DNA from: Manihot esculenta | Lineage: Eukaryota > Streptophyta > Magnoliopsida > Malpighiales > Euphorbiaceae | Length of the DNA stretch: 64,000 nucleotides | Direction: 5' to 3' | Assembly (NCBI RefSeq): GCF_001659605.2 | Contig: NC_035164.2 | Location: forward strand, 9,820,994 to 9,884,993 | Shown: positions 1-12,001 of the stretch, piece by piece | Layout of the letters: each line of letters begins with the position of its first letter | Numbering within the stretch: position 1 is the first letter of the stretch | Made by a program: the position numbers and the translations under genes | Notes under the pieces: generated by a model | The model's database searches: none | What the model was told of the DNA's origin: nothing | What the model saw: the letters and a program-made list of their open reading frames with translations, nothing else

Positions 1-75
1 TTCTAGAGGTCTCCGACATCCGAGATTCTACCGGACGGTAGGAATTCCGATACCGGAGTCTAGCCGGGTATTACA
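1..75 (-). repeat. Element A 3' LTR (partial)
   Basis: These bases match the start of the 5' LTR at 7583-7657 and end, on the plus strand, in CCGGGTATTACA, which is the TGTAAT LTR start in element sense. The remainder lies left of the window. Confidence 0.92.
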
Positions 76-90
76 TTCTCCCCCCCTTAA
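76..90 (-). other. Element A polypurine tract
   Basis: In element sense the bases next to the 3' LTR read TTAAGGGGGGGAGAA, a G/A run of the kind that primes plus-strand DNA synthesis. Element C has the same tract beside its 3' LTR. Confidence 0.85.
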
Positions 91-183
91 GAACATTCGT
101 CCCCGAATGTTCCTCAACTAACACATAGCATGGGAAACACATAACATACTCATAAAACATATAGAACTCACAAATAACTAACC

Positions 184-1824
184 TTAGAAAAGATAAGGGT
201 ACTGCTGGAGCATGGACTCCCGTGTCTCCCAAGTGCACTCTTCCATATTGTGGTGGTTCCATAGAACTTTCACCATCGGGATTTCCTTGTTTCTCAGCTT
301 TCTGATCTGGGTGTCTATGATCCGCACTGGCTGCTCAACATAGGTGAGATCCTCTTGGATCTCCACATCAGGCTCACTAAGAACCTTGCCCGGATCTGAC
401 ACAAACTTCCTCAACATTGAAACATGAAAAACCGGATGGATTCTTGCCATTGAAGCAGGTAAATCTAGCTTGTACGACACATTCCCAATCTTCTGCAAGA
501 TTTCAAAGGGTCCGATGTATCGTGGGGCTAGTTTACCTTTCTTCCCAAAGCGAACCACTCCTTTCATTGGAGACACCTTGAGCAATACCAGATCCCCCTC
601 CTGAAACTCTACTTGCCGTCTGCGGACGTCTGCATAACTCTTCTGTCTGCTTGCAGCAGTCTTGATTCTCTCTCTGATTATGGGTACCACCCTGCTGGTG
701 ATCTCTACTAGCTCAGGCCCTGCCAAGGCCTTTTCTCCAACTTCCTCCCAGCAAACAGGTGACCTGCATTTCCTCCCATATAAAGCTTCATATGGAGCCA
801 TCCCAATGCTAGCATGATGGCTGTTATTGTAGGCAAACTCCACCAAAGGTAGATGCTGCCTCCAAGAACCGCCAAAGTCCAGCACACACATTCTAAGCAT
901 ATCCTCGATAGTCTAGATGGTCCTTTCGGACTGTCCGTCCGTCTGGGGGTGAAAGGCAGTACTGAAATCCAATCTAGTACCCATGGCATTCTGCAGACTC
1001 CGCCAAAACCTGGAGGTGAACTGGGGCCCTCTATCTCACACTATCGAAACAGGAACCCCATGCAGCCTGACGATCTCATCCACATACACCTGCGCCAACT
1101 TGTCCACAGAATAGCCACTCTTGACAGGAATGAAGTGAGCAGATTTGGTGAGTCTGTCCACAATCACCCATATGGAGTCTAATCTGTTGGACGTCGCCGG
1201 TAACCCCACTACGAAGTCCATAGCTATATTTTCCCATTTCCACTCTAGAATAGGTAGCGGGTTAAGCATTCCAGCCGGCTTCTGATGTTCCAGCTTCACC
1301 CTCTGACACACTTCGCAGGCTGACACAAACTGTGCCACTTCTTTCTTCATCGCTGGCCACGAATAAACTTTCTTCAAGTCTTGATACATCTTGGTGGCTC
1401 CGGGGTGAACGCTGTATCTTGCATTATGAGCCTCTCTCATAATGTCTCCTTTTAGCCCTATGTCATCTGGTACACACAATCGACTCCCATAGTGGAGGAT
1501 CCCCTTACTGTCAAATCTGAACTCACTGTCTTTGCCTGACTGAACAGTCCTGGCAATCTTCACTAACTCTGGGTCCTCATGTTGTTTCTGAGCCACTTGC
1601 TCCAGAAACACAGGTGTCACTCTCATCTGGGCCACTAAAGCACCGGTACCAGACAACTCCAAATGTAGACCTTCATCAATGAGCTTGTAAAACTCCTTCA
1701 CCACTGGTCTCCTCTCTGCCGTGATGTGGGATAGACTGCCTAGTGACTTCCGGCTTAGGGCGTCTGCCACGACATTCGCCCTACCCGGATGATACTGAAT
1801 CTTGCAATCATAGTCTCTACCCAT
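184..1824 (-). pseudogene. Element A pol: end of RNase H, integrase, chromodomain (broken)
   Basis: This is the 3' part of the pol frame. It starts in the RNase H tail, then the integrase zinc-binding HHCC region (CEVCQRVK), the catalytic core (DFVVGLP ... DRLTKSAHF), the GPFEILQKIG module, and a chromodomain-like end (YVEQPVRIID ... WNHHNMEECTWE). Two in-frame stops break it, at 1036-1038 inside the catalytic core and at 913-915 just after the core glutamate region. A frameshift near 1830 separates it from the upstream RT/RNase H frame. Element C has sense codons at the two stop positions, so these are lesions of this copy. Confidence 0.9.
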
Positions 1825-1829
1825 CTCCT

Positions 1830-3932
1830 CTGTCTCAAATTCAAATCTCTTTGACTCAGGATGTACTGCAGGCTCTTATGATCTGTAAAGATCTCACATT
1901 TTACCCCATAGAGGTAGTGCCTCCACATCTTGAGTGCAAAGATTACTGTTGCCATCTCAAGGTCATGTGTGGGGTAATTCAACTCATGCTTCTTCAGCTG
2001 CCTAGAAGCATAAGCAATCACCCTCTCATTCTGCATCAGTACACAACCCAGTCCCACATGGGACGTATCACAAAAGACTGTAAAGTCCTCATCACTAGAT
2101 GGCAGAGCTAAAACTGGTGCTGAAGTCAACCTCTTCTTAAGCTCTTCAAAACTCTCTTCGCACTGGTCGGTCCACAGAAACTTCTGATTCTTCCTGGTTA
2201 GTCTGGTCAGAGGAGCTGCTATTTTCGAGAAGTGCTGAACGAACCTCCTGTAGTAACCTGCCAAACCCAAGAAACTCCTAATCTCCGTCACTGAAGTGGG
2301 TCTAGGCCAGTTAGCCACAGTTTCTGTCTTCTTGGGGTCCACCTCTATCCCATTCTATGACACTACATGCCCCAAGAACGAAATGTTCTTCAGCCAGAAC
2401 TCACACTTAGAGAACTTGGCATACAAGCCATGTTCCCTTAAGGTCTGCAAAACCAACCGCAGATGATGGGCATGCTCCTCTATATTCCTGGAATACACTA
2501 AGATATCATCTATGAAGACAATAACGAAGTGATCCAGGTATTGGCTAAACACTCTGTTCATGAGATCCATGAATGCTGCAGGGGCGTTGGTTAACCCGAA
2601 CGGCATTACAAGGAACTCAAAATGCCCATATCTGGTCCTGAAGGCTGTCTTTGGCACATCCTCATCTCTGATCCTCAGCTGATGGTACCCCGATCTCATA
2701 TCTATTTTGGAGAAACAACCTGCTCCGGCTAGCTGGTCAAATAGATCATCGATCCTTGGCAATGGGTACTTGTTCTTGGTAGTGACTTTGTTCAACTGTC
2801 TGTAGTCGATACAAAGTCTAAGGGATCCATCCTTCTTTCTGACAAACAAAACTGGAGCACCCCAGGGTGAGGTACTCGGTCGGATGAAGCCCTTGTCTAC
2901 CAGCTCTTGCAACTGTTCTTTCAATTCCTTCAACTCCGCTGGAGCCATCCTGTAGGGAGGGATAGAGATCGGTCGGGTTCCAGGCATCAGTTCTATCTCG
3001 AACTCTATCTCCCTAGCAGGTGGTAAACCTGGCAGCTCGTCTGGGAAGACGTCTAGAAACTCTCTAACCACTGGCACCGAGGCGGGCTCTCTAACCTGAC
3101 TGCTAAGCTCTCTCACATGAGCCAAATACCCCTGACATCCCTTCCTAAGCAACCTACGAGCCTGAAGAGCTGATATCAGACCTCTAGGTGTACCCCTCCT
3201 GTCTCCCCTGAAGACAACCTCTGATCCATCCTGACCTCTGAACCTGACTACCTTGTCCCTGCAGTCCAAGGTAGCACCATGGGTAGATAACCAGTCCATC
3301 CCTAGAATGACGTCAAAATCTGTCAAGTCTAGAACCACAAGGTCGGCGGACAAGCATCTTCCCTCAACAAACACATGACTACACTGGCAGATTGACTCCG
3401 CTACTGATGGATCACACTTGGGTCCACTGACCCAGAGAGGACACTCTAACTCATAGATCATTAACCCCAACCTCTGAACGGCTCTCGGAGCAATAAAAGA
3501 ATGAGATGCACCAGGGTCCATCAAGGCATACACATCTGAACAACCAATGACTAAATTACCTGCCACCACGGTGTTAGATGCATCTGCCTCCTGCTGAGTC
3601 ATCATGAAGATCCGTGCTGGAGCTGATGGACCTTCACCTCTGAAACCCGCTGAAGAAGAGGCTGCCCCTCTCCCTCTGCCTCTGCCACTGGCCTGAGTCA
3701 TGGCTGGAGCTGCTGGCTGCGCTACACTACCTGAAGCTGTCTGCTGGGACTGTGCCATCGGGGCTGCTCTTGGACATTCTCGAGACATATGCCCCTCCTG
3801 ACCACATTTGTAACAGGCTGTCATCCCGAACCGACATACTCCCTTGTGTGGCTTACCACACCTTGCACAAACGGCGTTATCCGCACCAGAGCTAGAGCCA
3901 CTCCCTAGTCCCAGACTGGACTTAACCTTGTT
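1830..3932 (-). pseudogene. Element A pol: zinc knuckle, protease, RT, RNase H (broken)
   Basis: This stretch has the CCHC knuckle [14 protein letters not shown], an aspartic protease with MDPGASHSF as active-site segment, an RT with FIDD as the YxDD box, and RNase H ([10 protein letters not shown]). It is in the same frame as gag upstream. An in-frame stop at 2355-2357 lies right after the RT thumb; element C has glutamate there. A frameshift near 1830 ends the frame in RNase H. The first residue of the protease triad is intact, and the second position is proline in A, C and F alike. Confidence 0.9.
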
Positions 3933-5159
3933 CTAGAACTTGTTCTTCTTAGACTTCCTGGGACCTCTGTCCCACTTCTTACTACTTGAAGTTGCTGCAC
4001 TCATTGAAGAAGAGCCTGGGGTCTTAGAACCAGAAGGCTGTGCCACTGACTGTTTAACTGTCCCCTGAACGATGGCACTGGCCTCCATTTTCCGAGCCAT
4101 ATCCACTATGGCATGGAAGCTCTCCCTATCTGCTGACTGGATCAAGGAGGAATATCTGGAGTGGAGTTTCATGATATACCTCCTTGACCTTTTCTGGTCT
4201 GAGTCAAGGTTTTGCCCTGCAAATGGCAACAACTCCAAGAACCTGTCTGTGAACTCCTCTACACCCATCTCATCAGTTTGCCTCAACTGTTCAAACTCTA
4301 GCATCTTCAATTCCCTTGAGCTGTCAGGGAAAGCCCATCCTGCAAACTCGTTTGCAAACTCCTCCCAAGACATGCTATCCACTTTCGGGTTCACATAATT
4401 CTTGAACCACTCCCGTGCCTTCTTGCACTTAAGTGTGAACCCAGCCATCTGAATGGCTCTACTATCATTAGCCCCAATCTCATCTGTGATCACCTTAACC
4501 CTTTCCAGATACACAAATGGGTCATCCCCTTTTTCATACTGAGGAGCACCCAATTTCATGTAGTCGGTCATCTTGACCTTGCTCCCACTGGCTGAGCTAG
4601 GTCTAGAGGGTTGGGTAACTGGGGCTGCTGGTTCTGTAGGTGGTGGAGGTGGTGCAACATTTTCTGAGGTAGGGTTTGCTGGATTTGGATAGTAAGGTGG
4701 GGGTGGATACATTGGATACTGTGGGTATGGTGGATAATAAGGTGGGTATGGCATCTGTGTGGGATAAGGGCTAAAGCTATGGTAATCCGATGTGCCTCCC
4801 ATCGAATACCTAGGGTTTTGTGAGAAGGGTGGGTAGTAAGGTGGCTGAACAAATCCCGAGGCCTGAGTGCCTCCTTGGGATTCTCCCATTCCCTCTTCTG
4901 ACATGCTAACTCCCAAACTGCCATCCCTCCTCTGCTCTACATCCATATCATCCCCCATATCCTCTGACGCTCCTCCCTGAACTGTTCCTCTGACTGATCT
5001 GCTTCTACCCAGATCCAAAGACCTTCTAGGGTCTCTTACTGCTCTTTCTCTGCTAGACCTACTAGACATTGCCCTAGGCAATGCTGGAGGACGGACGCTC
5101 GTGCCCTCATCCTCAGGTGGTACTCCAGTCAATCTTGCTGATCGACGAGTTCCTCTCAT
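3933..5159 (-). pseudogene. Element A gag (ends in premature stop)
   Basis: The start chosen is the [10 protein letters not shown] methionine, conserved in C and F and just downstream of a splice-acceptor-like sequence. The N-terminus is basic and Ser/Arg-rich, followed by a Pro/Tyr-rich stretch and then the retrotransposon gag core (MTDYMKLGAPQYEKGDDPF ... AREWFKNYV). A stop at 3933-3935 replaces the tryptophan seen in C and F (KNKFW), just before the zinc knuckles. The frame continues beyond it into protease and RT, so gag and pol were one long frame. Confidence 0.9.
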
Positions 5160-5403
5160 CCTGTTTTCTGAAAAACAGTACACATCACATAAACATTAGC
5201 ATCATATGGTTCATGTGGGCACACATGAACCCGCATCACACATCATAGCATATCATTAATGCACATGTATATAATCATGGCATTTCACATCATCATAAAA
5301 GACAGGACTCCACATCCTATCCTAGTGGACATGACCTTCCTATTGTGCTTGACCTTCTATAACATCTATGAGCCCGACACTCTAGGTCCGATCATATGAA
5401 CCA

Positions 5404-5416
5404 GGCTCTGATACCA
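5404..5416 (-). other. Element A primer-binding site (tRNA-iMet)
   Basis: In element sense the sequence is TGGTATCAGAGCC, three bases after the LTR end. This is the standard plant retroelement complement to the 3' end of initiator tRNA-Met. Confidence 0.93.
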
Positions 5417-6044
5417 TTCTGTAACGACCCAAAAATCGAACCGCTACCGGTGCTAGGATCCAGATCGGCTTAAGGCCACCGGGACCCGTAGCAAGCCTGA
5501 CATGAAACCTGCAAATCTGATTAATCCCATACATGATCAACAATCATACATAACAATTAAAACTTTTCTTTCATTTATACACCAAACTCAACCTGTGCAT
5601 GCACTGAACATAAGCATAACTACAAACATTGATCCCTCTGTGGAATCTCATCAATGCCCCAATGGGCGATATACATGTGTTGAGTTGGCTAAACATAGAC
5701 ATCAATAAACATTAAGATCATGTATCAAAAAGGATTACAATATACTATGGTCAAGCACACTTCTAACCTTAATATCATTACATTACATATCTATACATCA
5801 TTATACAATCTGTCATGTCCACATTCTAACTATTACATACATAAAACTTCATTACTCTTCTTGACTTCTTTGTCTAACCCGTACCTGCAAACCTGGGGAA
5901 TTTGGGAGAGGGGTGAGCTACTAGAGCCCAGTGAGCAGAATCATAAAGCATTTAAAACACATGCTATCATGGAATGCATCACATCACAACTAATCATATC
6001 AAGGATGAACTTGTCACCATTTAGCCCTCTACATAGTCCAATCA

Positions 6045-6210
6045 TGCCAGGGGCGTAGTGCAGGCCACACCTGGTCTTTCTCTTATACATAACATAACAT
6101 AACATACATATTCCATGGTGCCGGGGGCGTAGTGCAGGCCACGTCCGGTCTTTCTCTTACATAGTGCCAGGGACGTAGTGCAGGCCACATCTGGACTTCC
6201 ATATCATATC
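6045..6210 (-). repeat. Short tandem repeat in element A LTR
   Basis: Three imperfect copies of a unit with GCCAGGGGCGTAGTGCAGG followed by a CTTTCTCTTA box are spaced by AT-rich ACATAACATA runs. Equivalent repeats lie in element C at 10243-10380 and 17905-18045, and in F at 60600-60690. Confidence 0.8.
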
Positions 6211-6593
6211 ATCATGTCATAACATATGAGGGCTAATGGATCATTCAATATTCATCCACATCAACAACATGTTATGCAATGCAACATATTCGTGATTTCT
6301 AATGCAAACAACCTAAAATATCACATGGCATCCGTGATGCATGAACATGCTCAAAACTGATTTATTTATTTATTTGCATAAGAGTTATTCCACTCACCTC
6401 TGGCTAGTTCTGACACTGACTGAAGCAGCTGACTCACTGCTGGGGTCCTCGGTTCCTTGGGTCCGAACCTACACAGGTGGACTCAAATGAGGGACCAAAC
6501 AACTAGAACATAACTCTAAAAACATCCCCCAAAAACCCCCTAAAACACCTCAAAACATCATGCAAAAACATGCAAAGGAAGGCTGGACAGGGC

Positions 6594-6785
6594 ACTTTCG
6601 GCGGCAGGTTCGGCGGCCGAAAGTCCCTCCAGAGCCGAAAGTCAGGTTCGGCGGCACCTTCGGCGGCCGAAAGTCCCAGACAGAGACTAAAGTCTCTTTT
6701 CGGGGGCAACTTCGGAAGCCGAAAGGCCTGCCTCCCTAGCCATGTTCGGCGGCCGAAAGTTCCTTCGGCTGCCGAACCTGGTTTC
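6594..6785 (-). repeat. Palindrome cluster 2 in element A LTR (transcribed side)
   Basis: There are repeated TTCGGCGGCCGAA cores and half-sites (TTCGGCGGCA, GAGCCGAAAGT) downstream of the TATA box, so they would lie in the RNA leader. ORFs read across them give artefactual peptides rich in FGGR and RRPKVP. Confidence 0.85.
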
Positions 6786-7293
6786 TGCCAAAGGGCAGAA
6801 ACTTGGCTCCTTTATGCACATTTGCCTCCAAAACTTCCAATCATGCATTTAGCTCATTCAAATAATGCAAATATACATACATTGGCTCCTAGGGGCCTCA
6901 AACTAACTTAAACCCCAACTACAACACACAATAACAACACATTGCTCAAAAACACACATAAACGCAAAAACCTAACTACGAGCTAAACATGCATTCTACC
7001 CCATAGATCTTGCATAAAACTTACTTTAAACATGAAATGAGCTTAAGATTGGCTCTTACCTCTTGAAGATCGAGAGAGTGACGTCCTAAACTCGGAGGTG
7101 GGAGACTTTTGAGTTCTTGAACCTCAAAGCTCCAAAACTTGCTTTAAACTCGAAAATCTTCAAAACAGAGCAAAAACTTATGAAAATCTTGAAAGATTTG
7201 AAGGAAAAACTCAAGGATTGGTGAGGAACGGCGGAGAGCTCACCTTGGCCGACAATGGGGAGAAAAACTCGCCCGTTTTCGGCTAAGGGACCC

Positions 7294-7301
7294 TTTTATA
7301 G
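7294..7301 (-). promoter_or_regulatory. Element A LTR TATA box
   Basis: In element sense the sequence is CACTATAAAAGGG, a strong plant TATA box, about 360 bp into the LTR. The same box is conserved in C (CTATAAAGGGG) and in weaker form in F (CTATAAGAG). Confidence 0.75.
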
Positions 7302-7314
7302 TGGCTGGCCAGGC

Positions 7315-7490
7315 CACGTTCGGGGGCCGAACGTGCCTCCGCATGCATGCCATGTTCGGCGGCCGAACTTGAGGTTCGGCGGCCGAACCTGGACTCTCCT
7401 CAACCTATGCCTTCGGGGGCCTAAGGCACACCCGAAATGCCTGCATGTTCGGCGGCCGAACTTGAGGTTCGGCGGCCGAACCTGGGTTTT
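7315..7490 (-). repeat. Palindrome cluster 1 in element A LTR (upstream of TATA)
   Basis: There are four TTCGGCGGCCGAA sites. Those at 7372-7390 and 7465-7483 extend to the 19-bp palindrome AGGTTCGGCGGCCGAACCT, symmetric except for its centre base. They lie just upstream of the TATA box, as enhancer sites would. Confidence 0.85.
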
Positions 7491-7657
7491 CCTCCAAGGT
7501 TTTTTTCATTCAAAAACTCATTTCCTCTTTACTTAAAACCATGAAAAACATTAAAACATTTTATGAAAACATGTTTTTACCCTTCTAGAGGTCTCCGACA
7601 TCCGAGATTCTACCGGACGGTAGGAATTCCGATACCGGAGTCTAGCCGGGTATTACA

Positions 7658-8522
7658 CTACTGGTACTGGTCCTTCATACTTTCGGACTAATCTTTTGTC
7701 ACGATTGCGGAGGAATCTCAGCTGTTCTGGCAATAACTTCACCATCACTAAGTTACCGACTGTGAACTCCTGCGGGCGCCGGTTCTCATATGCCCATTTC
7801 TTCATATGACTCCTAGCTTTCTCCAACTGAGCGCGGGCAAGCTCCACATTTTGTCTCCACTCCTTACTAAATTGGAATGCTTTCGGATTGCGAGCTGAAT
7901 AAAGCCCATCTACATTATAAGGTGCAAACGGTTGTTAACCTGCCACAATCTCAAAAGGACTTTTGTTAGTAGTAGAGCTCTGTAAAGAATTAAAACAAAA
8001 TTGAGCAACATCAAGGAAGGAAACCCAATTCTTCTGGCTGGCACTAACAAAGTGTCGCAGGTACTCCTCCAACATTCCATTAACTCTCTCCGTTTGTCCA
8101 TCCGTTTGAGGATGGTAACTTGAGGACATCGCCAGGTTGATGCCCAATAGCTTGAACAACTCCGACCAAAATGACCCTGTAAATCTTGCATCACGGTCAC
8201 TAACTATGCTCTTTGGGATTCCCCAGTATTTTACAACATGCTTGAAAAATACTTTAGCAGTCTCCTCTGCCGAGCAATATTTTGACACCGGCACGAACGT
8301 GGCATATTTGGAAAACCTGTTGACAACCACCAAAATGTGATCAAATTCCCCCACTCGTGAGAGTCCAACGATAAAGTCAATGGAAACACTTTGCCATGGC
8401 CTACTTGGCACTGGTAATGGCTGTAACAACCCTGCTGGTTTCTGTCTATCCGCCTTATCCTGTTGACAAACCAAACAAGTCTTTGTATACTCTTGGACGT
8501 CATTCGCCATTTTTGCCCAAAA
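7658..8522 (-). pseudogene. Element B integrase (broken)
   Basis: The integrase shows the second zinc-binding pair (CLVCQQDK), core aspartates in SIDFIVGL and VSDRDARF, and the glutamate in HPQTDGQTERVNG. These are followed by FNSLQSSTT and the C-terminal module (AYENRRPQEFTVGNLVMV). In-frame stops lie near 7935 and at 8523. The chromodomain region is missing because element A begins at 7657. Everything is in one frame with the RNase H part upstream. Confidence 0.88.
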
Positions 8523-9583
8523 CTACCCTTGCTTCAGAAGTGCTAAAGTACGCTGCCACCCTAAATGGCCAGCCCACCTAGTGTCATGACATTCCTTTAA
8601 TAACAAACTTCTAAGTCCCCCTACTTTGGAAACATAGATTCTGTTCCCTCTTGTCATGATCAAGTTTGCTTTTAACCAAAATTGCCTAGTTTTGCCGTTG
8701 TCCACTAGTTTCCTCAAGGCCATGGCTTGGGGATCCTTTTGTAACTCTTCTCGAATCCTTTCTTTCAACATTGACTTGGCTACGCTCTGGGATAATTGAG
8801 CTATCTGCTTTAGGGTTGCTATCTCAAGTTTTCTGCTTAAAGCATCAGCCACCCTATTAGAACTTCCCGGGTTATACACAAACTGGAAATCAAACTCAGA
8901 TAAACATTTGTGCCACCTTACTTGCTTAGGTGTTAATCTCGACTGAGAAAAGAAATGGCTGACACCCGTGTTGTCTGTCTTGACTACAAACTTCAACCCT
9001 AGTAAGTAATGTCTTCACGTTCTTAGACAATGAATCACTGCTAATAACTCCTTCTCTTGAGCTGTTTATCGAACTTCCGCCTCCTTCAACTTTCAGCTCT
9101 CAAATGCTACCGGATGTCCTTCTTGCATGAGTACTCCCCCTAGTGCCACGTTGGAAGCATCTTTCTGCACCTCAAAAGGTTTGCTCATGTCGGGAATAGC
9201 TAATACTGGTTCGGCCATCATCGCATTTTTCACCTCATCAAAAGCTGCTTGGCACTCGTCTGTCCACTGCCACTTGTTTCCCTTCTTTAGGAGCTCTGTA
9301 AGGGGGCACACCTTTTGGGAATATGCCCTCACAAATCGCCTGTAATAGTTTGCCAACCCCAAGAAGGATCTCAACTCTGTTACACCCCGGGGTACCTTCC
9401 AATCCCGAATGGCTTTTACCTTACCCTGATCCGTGCATATTTTTCCCTGCTCGACCACATGACCCAAGAATTTAATTCTGGTTTGAGCAAACGCACATTT
9501 CTCTTTCTTCACGAAGAGCTTATTCTCCCTTAATTTCTCGAATACCAAACTAAGATGTTCCCTATGTTCTTTCAGCGAAGAGC
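8523..9583 (-). pseudogene. Element B RT 3' half and RNase H (broken)
   Basis: It begins directly after the TATAT duplication with the RT segment following the catalytic box. It continues through the RT thumb and connection ([24 protein letters not shown]) and RNase H ([31 protein letters not shown]), then the integrase start (ECHDTRWAGHLG). Stops are seen at 9093-9095, at two further sites down to about 9015, and at 8523. It retains one frame, so the lesions are point mutations. Confidence 0.87.
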
Positions 9584-9588
9584 TATAT
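9584..9588. repeat. Target-site duplication of element C (left)
   Basis: TATAT directly precedes the C LTR end and matches 19567-19571 exactly. Confidence 0.92.
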
Positions 9589-11903
9589 TGTAACAACCCG
9601 GAAATCGGACCGCTACCGGCGCTAGGATCCAGATCGGCTTAAGGCCGCCGGGACCCGTAGCAAGCCAAACATACATCCTGAGAACCTGTTTAATCCCATA
9701 CATGATCAACAACATACATAAAAATTAAAACTTTTCTTTCCTTCATTTATTCTCTCATATACCAAACTCAACCTGTGCATGCACTAAACATAAACGTAAC
9801 CATAAACATTGACCCCTCTTTGGGATCTCATCAATGCCCCAATGGGTGACATAACATGTGTTGAGTTGGTTTACATAAACATCATAAACATCTGAGATCA
9901 TGTATTAAAAGGGATAACAATACTCTATGGTAAAGCACACTTCTAACATCCATGAACATCTTTACATTATATTTCTATACTGTACTTATACATAACGTCT
10001 CAACATTTTTCATGTCCACACTATCTATTACATAATCAAGACTTCATTACTCTTGCTGACCTCCTGGTCTACCCGGTACCTGCAAGCCTGGGGTTTAAGG
10101 GAGAGGGGTGAGCTATAAAGCCCAGTGAGCAGAATAATAAAAACATTATATTAACATTTCATGCTCTCATGGAATGCATCACATCATAAACATATCACAT
10201 CAAGGATGAACTTGCCACCAGTAGCCCTCTACATATCCAATAGTGCCAGAACGTAGAATGGGTCCTGGTCTTTCTCTTACATAGCATAACATAACATTCC
10301 AATATGCCAGAACATAGAATGGGTCCTGGTCTTTCTCTTACATAGTGCCAGCGAACGTAGAATGGGTCCCACTGGTCTTTCCTTTCCATACCGTACATAT
10401 CATATCGTCACATCATAGGTCGAGGGCTATGGATCATCCAACGTTCATCCACATCAACAATAAAATATGCAATGCAACATATTCGTGAATTCTAATGCAA
10501 ACAACCTAGTATATCTCATGGTATTAATGATGCGTAAATCATGCTAAAATGTCCATTATTTACTTTAAAACGTAATGAGTTATTCCACTCACCTCTGGAT
10601 AGCTCTGACCAGACACTGGAGTAGCTGACTCACTGCTGGGGTCCTCGGTTCCTCGGGTCCGAACCTACACAGGTGGACTCAAATGAGGGACCAGACATAC
10701 ATGAACATAACTCTAAACTACTCCCCAAAAACCCCCTAAAACATCATGAAACAATCATAGAAAAACATGCAAAGGAAGGCTGGACAGGGCACTTTCGGCG
10801 GCAGGTTCGGCAGCCGAAAGTCCCTCCAGAGCCGAAAGTCAGGCAGGTTCGGCGGCACCTTCGGCGGCCGAAACTCCCAGACAGAGACGAAACTCATGCA
10901 TATTCGGCGGCACTTTCGGCGGCCGAAAATGCCCTCCAGAGACGAAAGTCCTCTTTCGGGGGCAGGCTCGGCAGCCGAAGGCTGCCTCAACAAGCGGGTT
11001 CGGCGGCCGAAAGTTCCTTCGGCGGCCGAACCTGAGTTTCTCCAAAGTGGCAGAAACTCAGCTCCAATATGCACAAATGCCTCCCAAACCTTTCAAACAT
11101 GCATAAACTTATTCTACAACACTCTCAATCATACACAATCAAGCATACAAGTTCATAGGGGTCTCAAACTAGCCTAAACCCCACTACAACACATCAAACA
11201 TACCCATATTGCTCATGAACACACATTAAACCCATAAACTCAAAACAACCTAACATGCATTTCTACTTCATAAACTTGTATAAAACTTGTTTAAAACACA
11301 ACATAAGCTAGAGATCGACTATTACCTGTTGAAGATCGAGAGTAGAGGCGATCTAACTTGGAGTTGGGAGAGATTTTAGCTCCTTGGGTCTCCAATCTCA
11401 AAACTTGTCCTTTTGCTCAAAAATCTTCAAAACAAGGTGAAAACTAGTGAAAATCGTGAAAGATTTGAAGAAAGAAACTCAAGATTGATGAGGGGCGACG
11501 GAGAGCTCACCTTGGCCGAAAATGGGAAAAAAGCTCGCCCGTTTTCGGCTAAGGGACCCCTTTATAGGTGGCTGGCCAGGCCACATTCGGGAGCCGAACG
11601 TGCCTCCGCATGCATGCCATGTTCGGCGGCCGAACATGAGGTTCGGCGGCCGAACCTGGACTTCCCTCACTTATGCTTTCGGGGGCCTAAAGCACTCCCA
11701 AAGTGCATGCATGTTCGGCGGCCGAACTTGAGTTTTCCTCCAAGGCTATTTTCATGCAAAAACTCATTTCTTTCTTGATTAAAAACATAAAACACATTAA
11801 AACATTTTATGAAAACATGCTTTTACCCTTCTAGAGGTCTCCGACACCCGAGATTCCACCGGACGGTAGGAATTCCGATACCGGAGTCTAGCCGGGTATT
11901 ACA
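9589..11903 (-). repeat. Element C 3' LTR (2,315 bp)
   Basis: It runs TGTAAT to GTTACA in element sense. It has a TATA box at 11560-11568 and palindrome clusters at 10790-11040 and 11580-11735, including an intact 19-bp AGGTTCGGCGGCCGAACCT at 11639-11657. Relative to the 5' LTR the donor-like site reads CAG|GTAATAG rather than GAG|GTAAGAG. The LTR outer end reads TGTAACAACCC on the plus strand against TGTAACGACCC in the other LTR. Confidence 0.95.
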
Positions 11904-11917
11904 TTCTCCCCCCTTAA
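11904..11917 (-). other. Element C polypurine tract
   Basis: In element sense it reads TTAAGGGGGGAGAA, immediately before the 3' LTR. Confidence 0.86.
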
Positions 11918-12001
11918 GAACATTCATCCCCGAATGTTCCTCAACTAGTTGAAGCAAGGCATACAACAACATAAAACACATGAACTCACAAGGAACTAAC
12001 C

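Larger units (their letters stand above)
5168..7059 (-). other. Element A putative leader intron spanning primer site
   Basis: The donor in element sense is AAGAG|GTAAGAGCC in the LTR, and the acceptor is CTGTTTTTCAG just before the gag ATG. Both are conserved in C and F. Removal would join the LTR leader directly to gag and delete the primer site. This is inference from splice signals only. Confidence 0.4.
1..7657 (-). mobile_element. Element A: Tekay/Del-like Ty3/gypsy retrotransposon, 3' LTR cut by window edge
   Basis: From right to left the element has a 5' LTR, a tRNA-iMet primer site, gag-pol with protease, RT, RNase H, integrase and a C-terminal chromodomain, a polypurine tract, and the first 75 bases of the 3' LTR. 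The domain order and the chromodomain place it among chromoviruses; the long LTRs fit the Tekay/Del clade. It is inserted in the integrase end of element B, whose sequence resumes at 7658. The left target duplication lies outside the window. Coding capacity is lost, so it could move only with help. Confidence 0.93.
5420..7657 (-). repeat. Element A 5' LTR (2,238 bp)
   Basis: It is bounded by TGTAAT (7657) and GTTACA (5420) in element sense. It carries a TATA box at 7294-7301 and two clusters of GC-rich palindromes, at 7315-7490 upstream and 6594-6785 downstream of the TATA box. It also has about three copies of a short repeat (GCCAGGGGCGTAGTGCAGG) at 6045-6210, and a donor-like site at 7059. 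It is related to but distinct from the LTRs of element C. C has a different short repeat (GCCAGAACGTAGAATGGG) at the same place. Confidence 0.93.

Noticed and set aside
6503..7536. ORFs on both strands across the LTR palindromes (FGGR- and RRPKVP-rich peptides; likewise near 10673-11778, 18202-19441 and 59230-60237)
   Set aside because: A GC-rich palindrome without stops yields open frames on both strands by chance. The peptides change with the LTR copy and have no domain.
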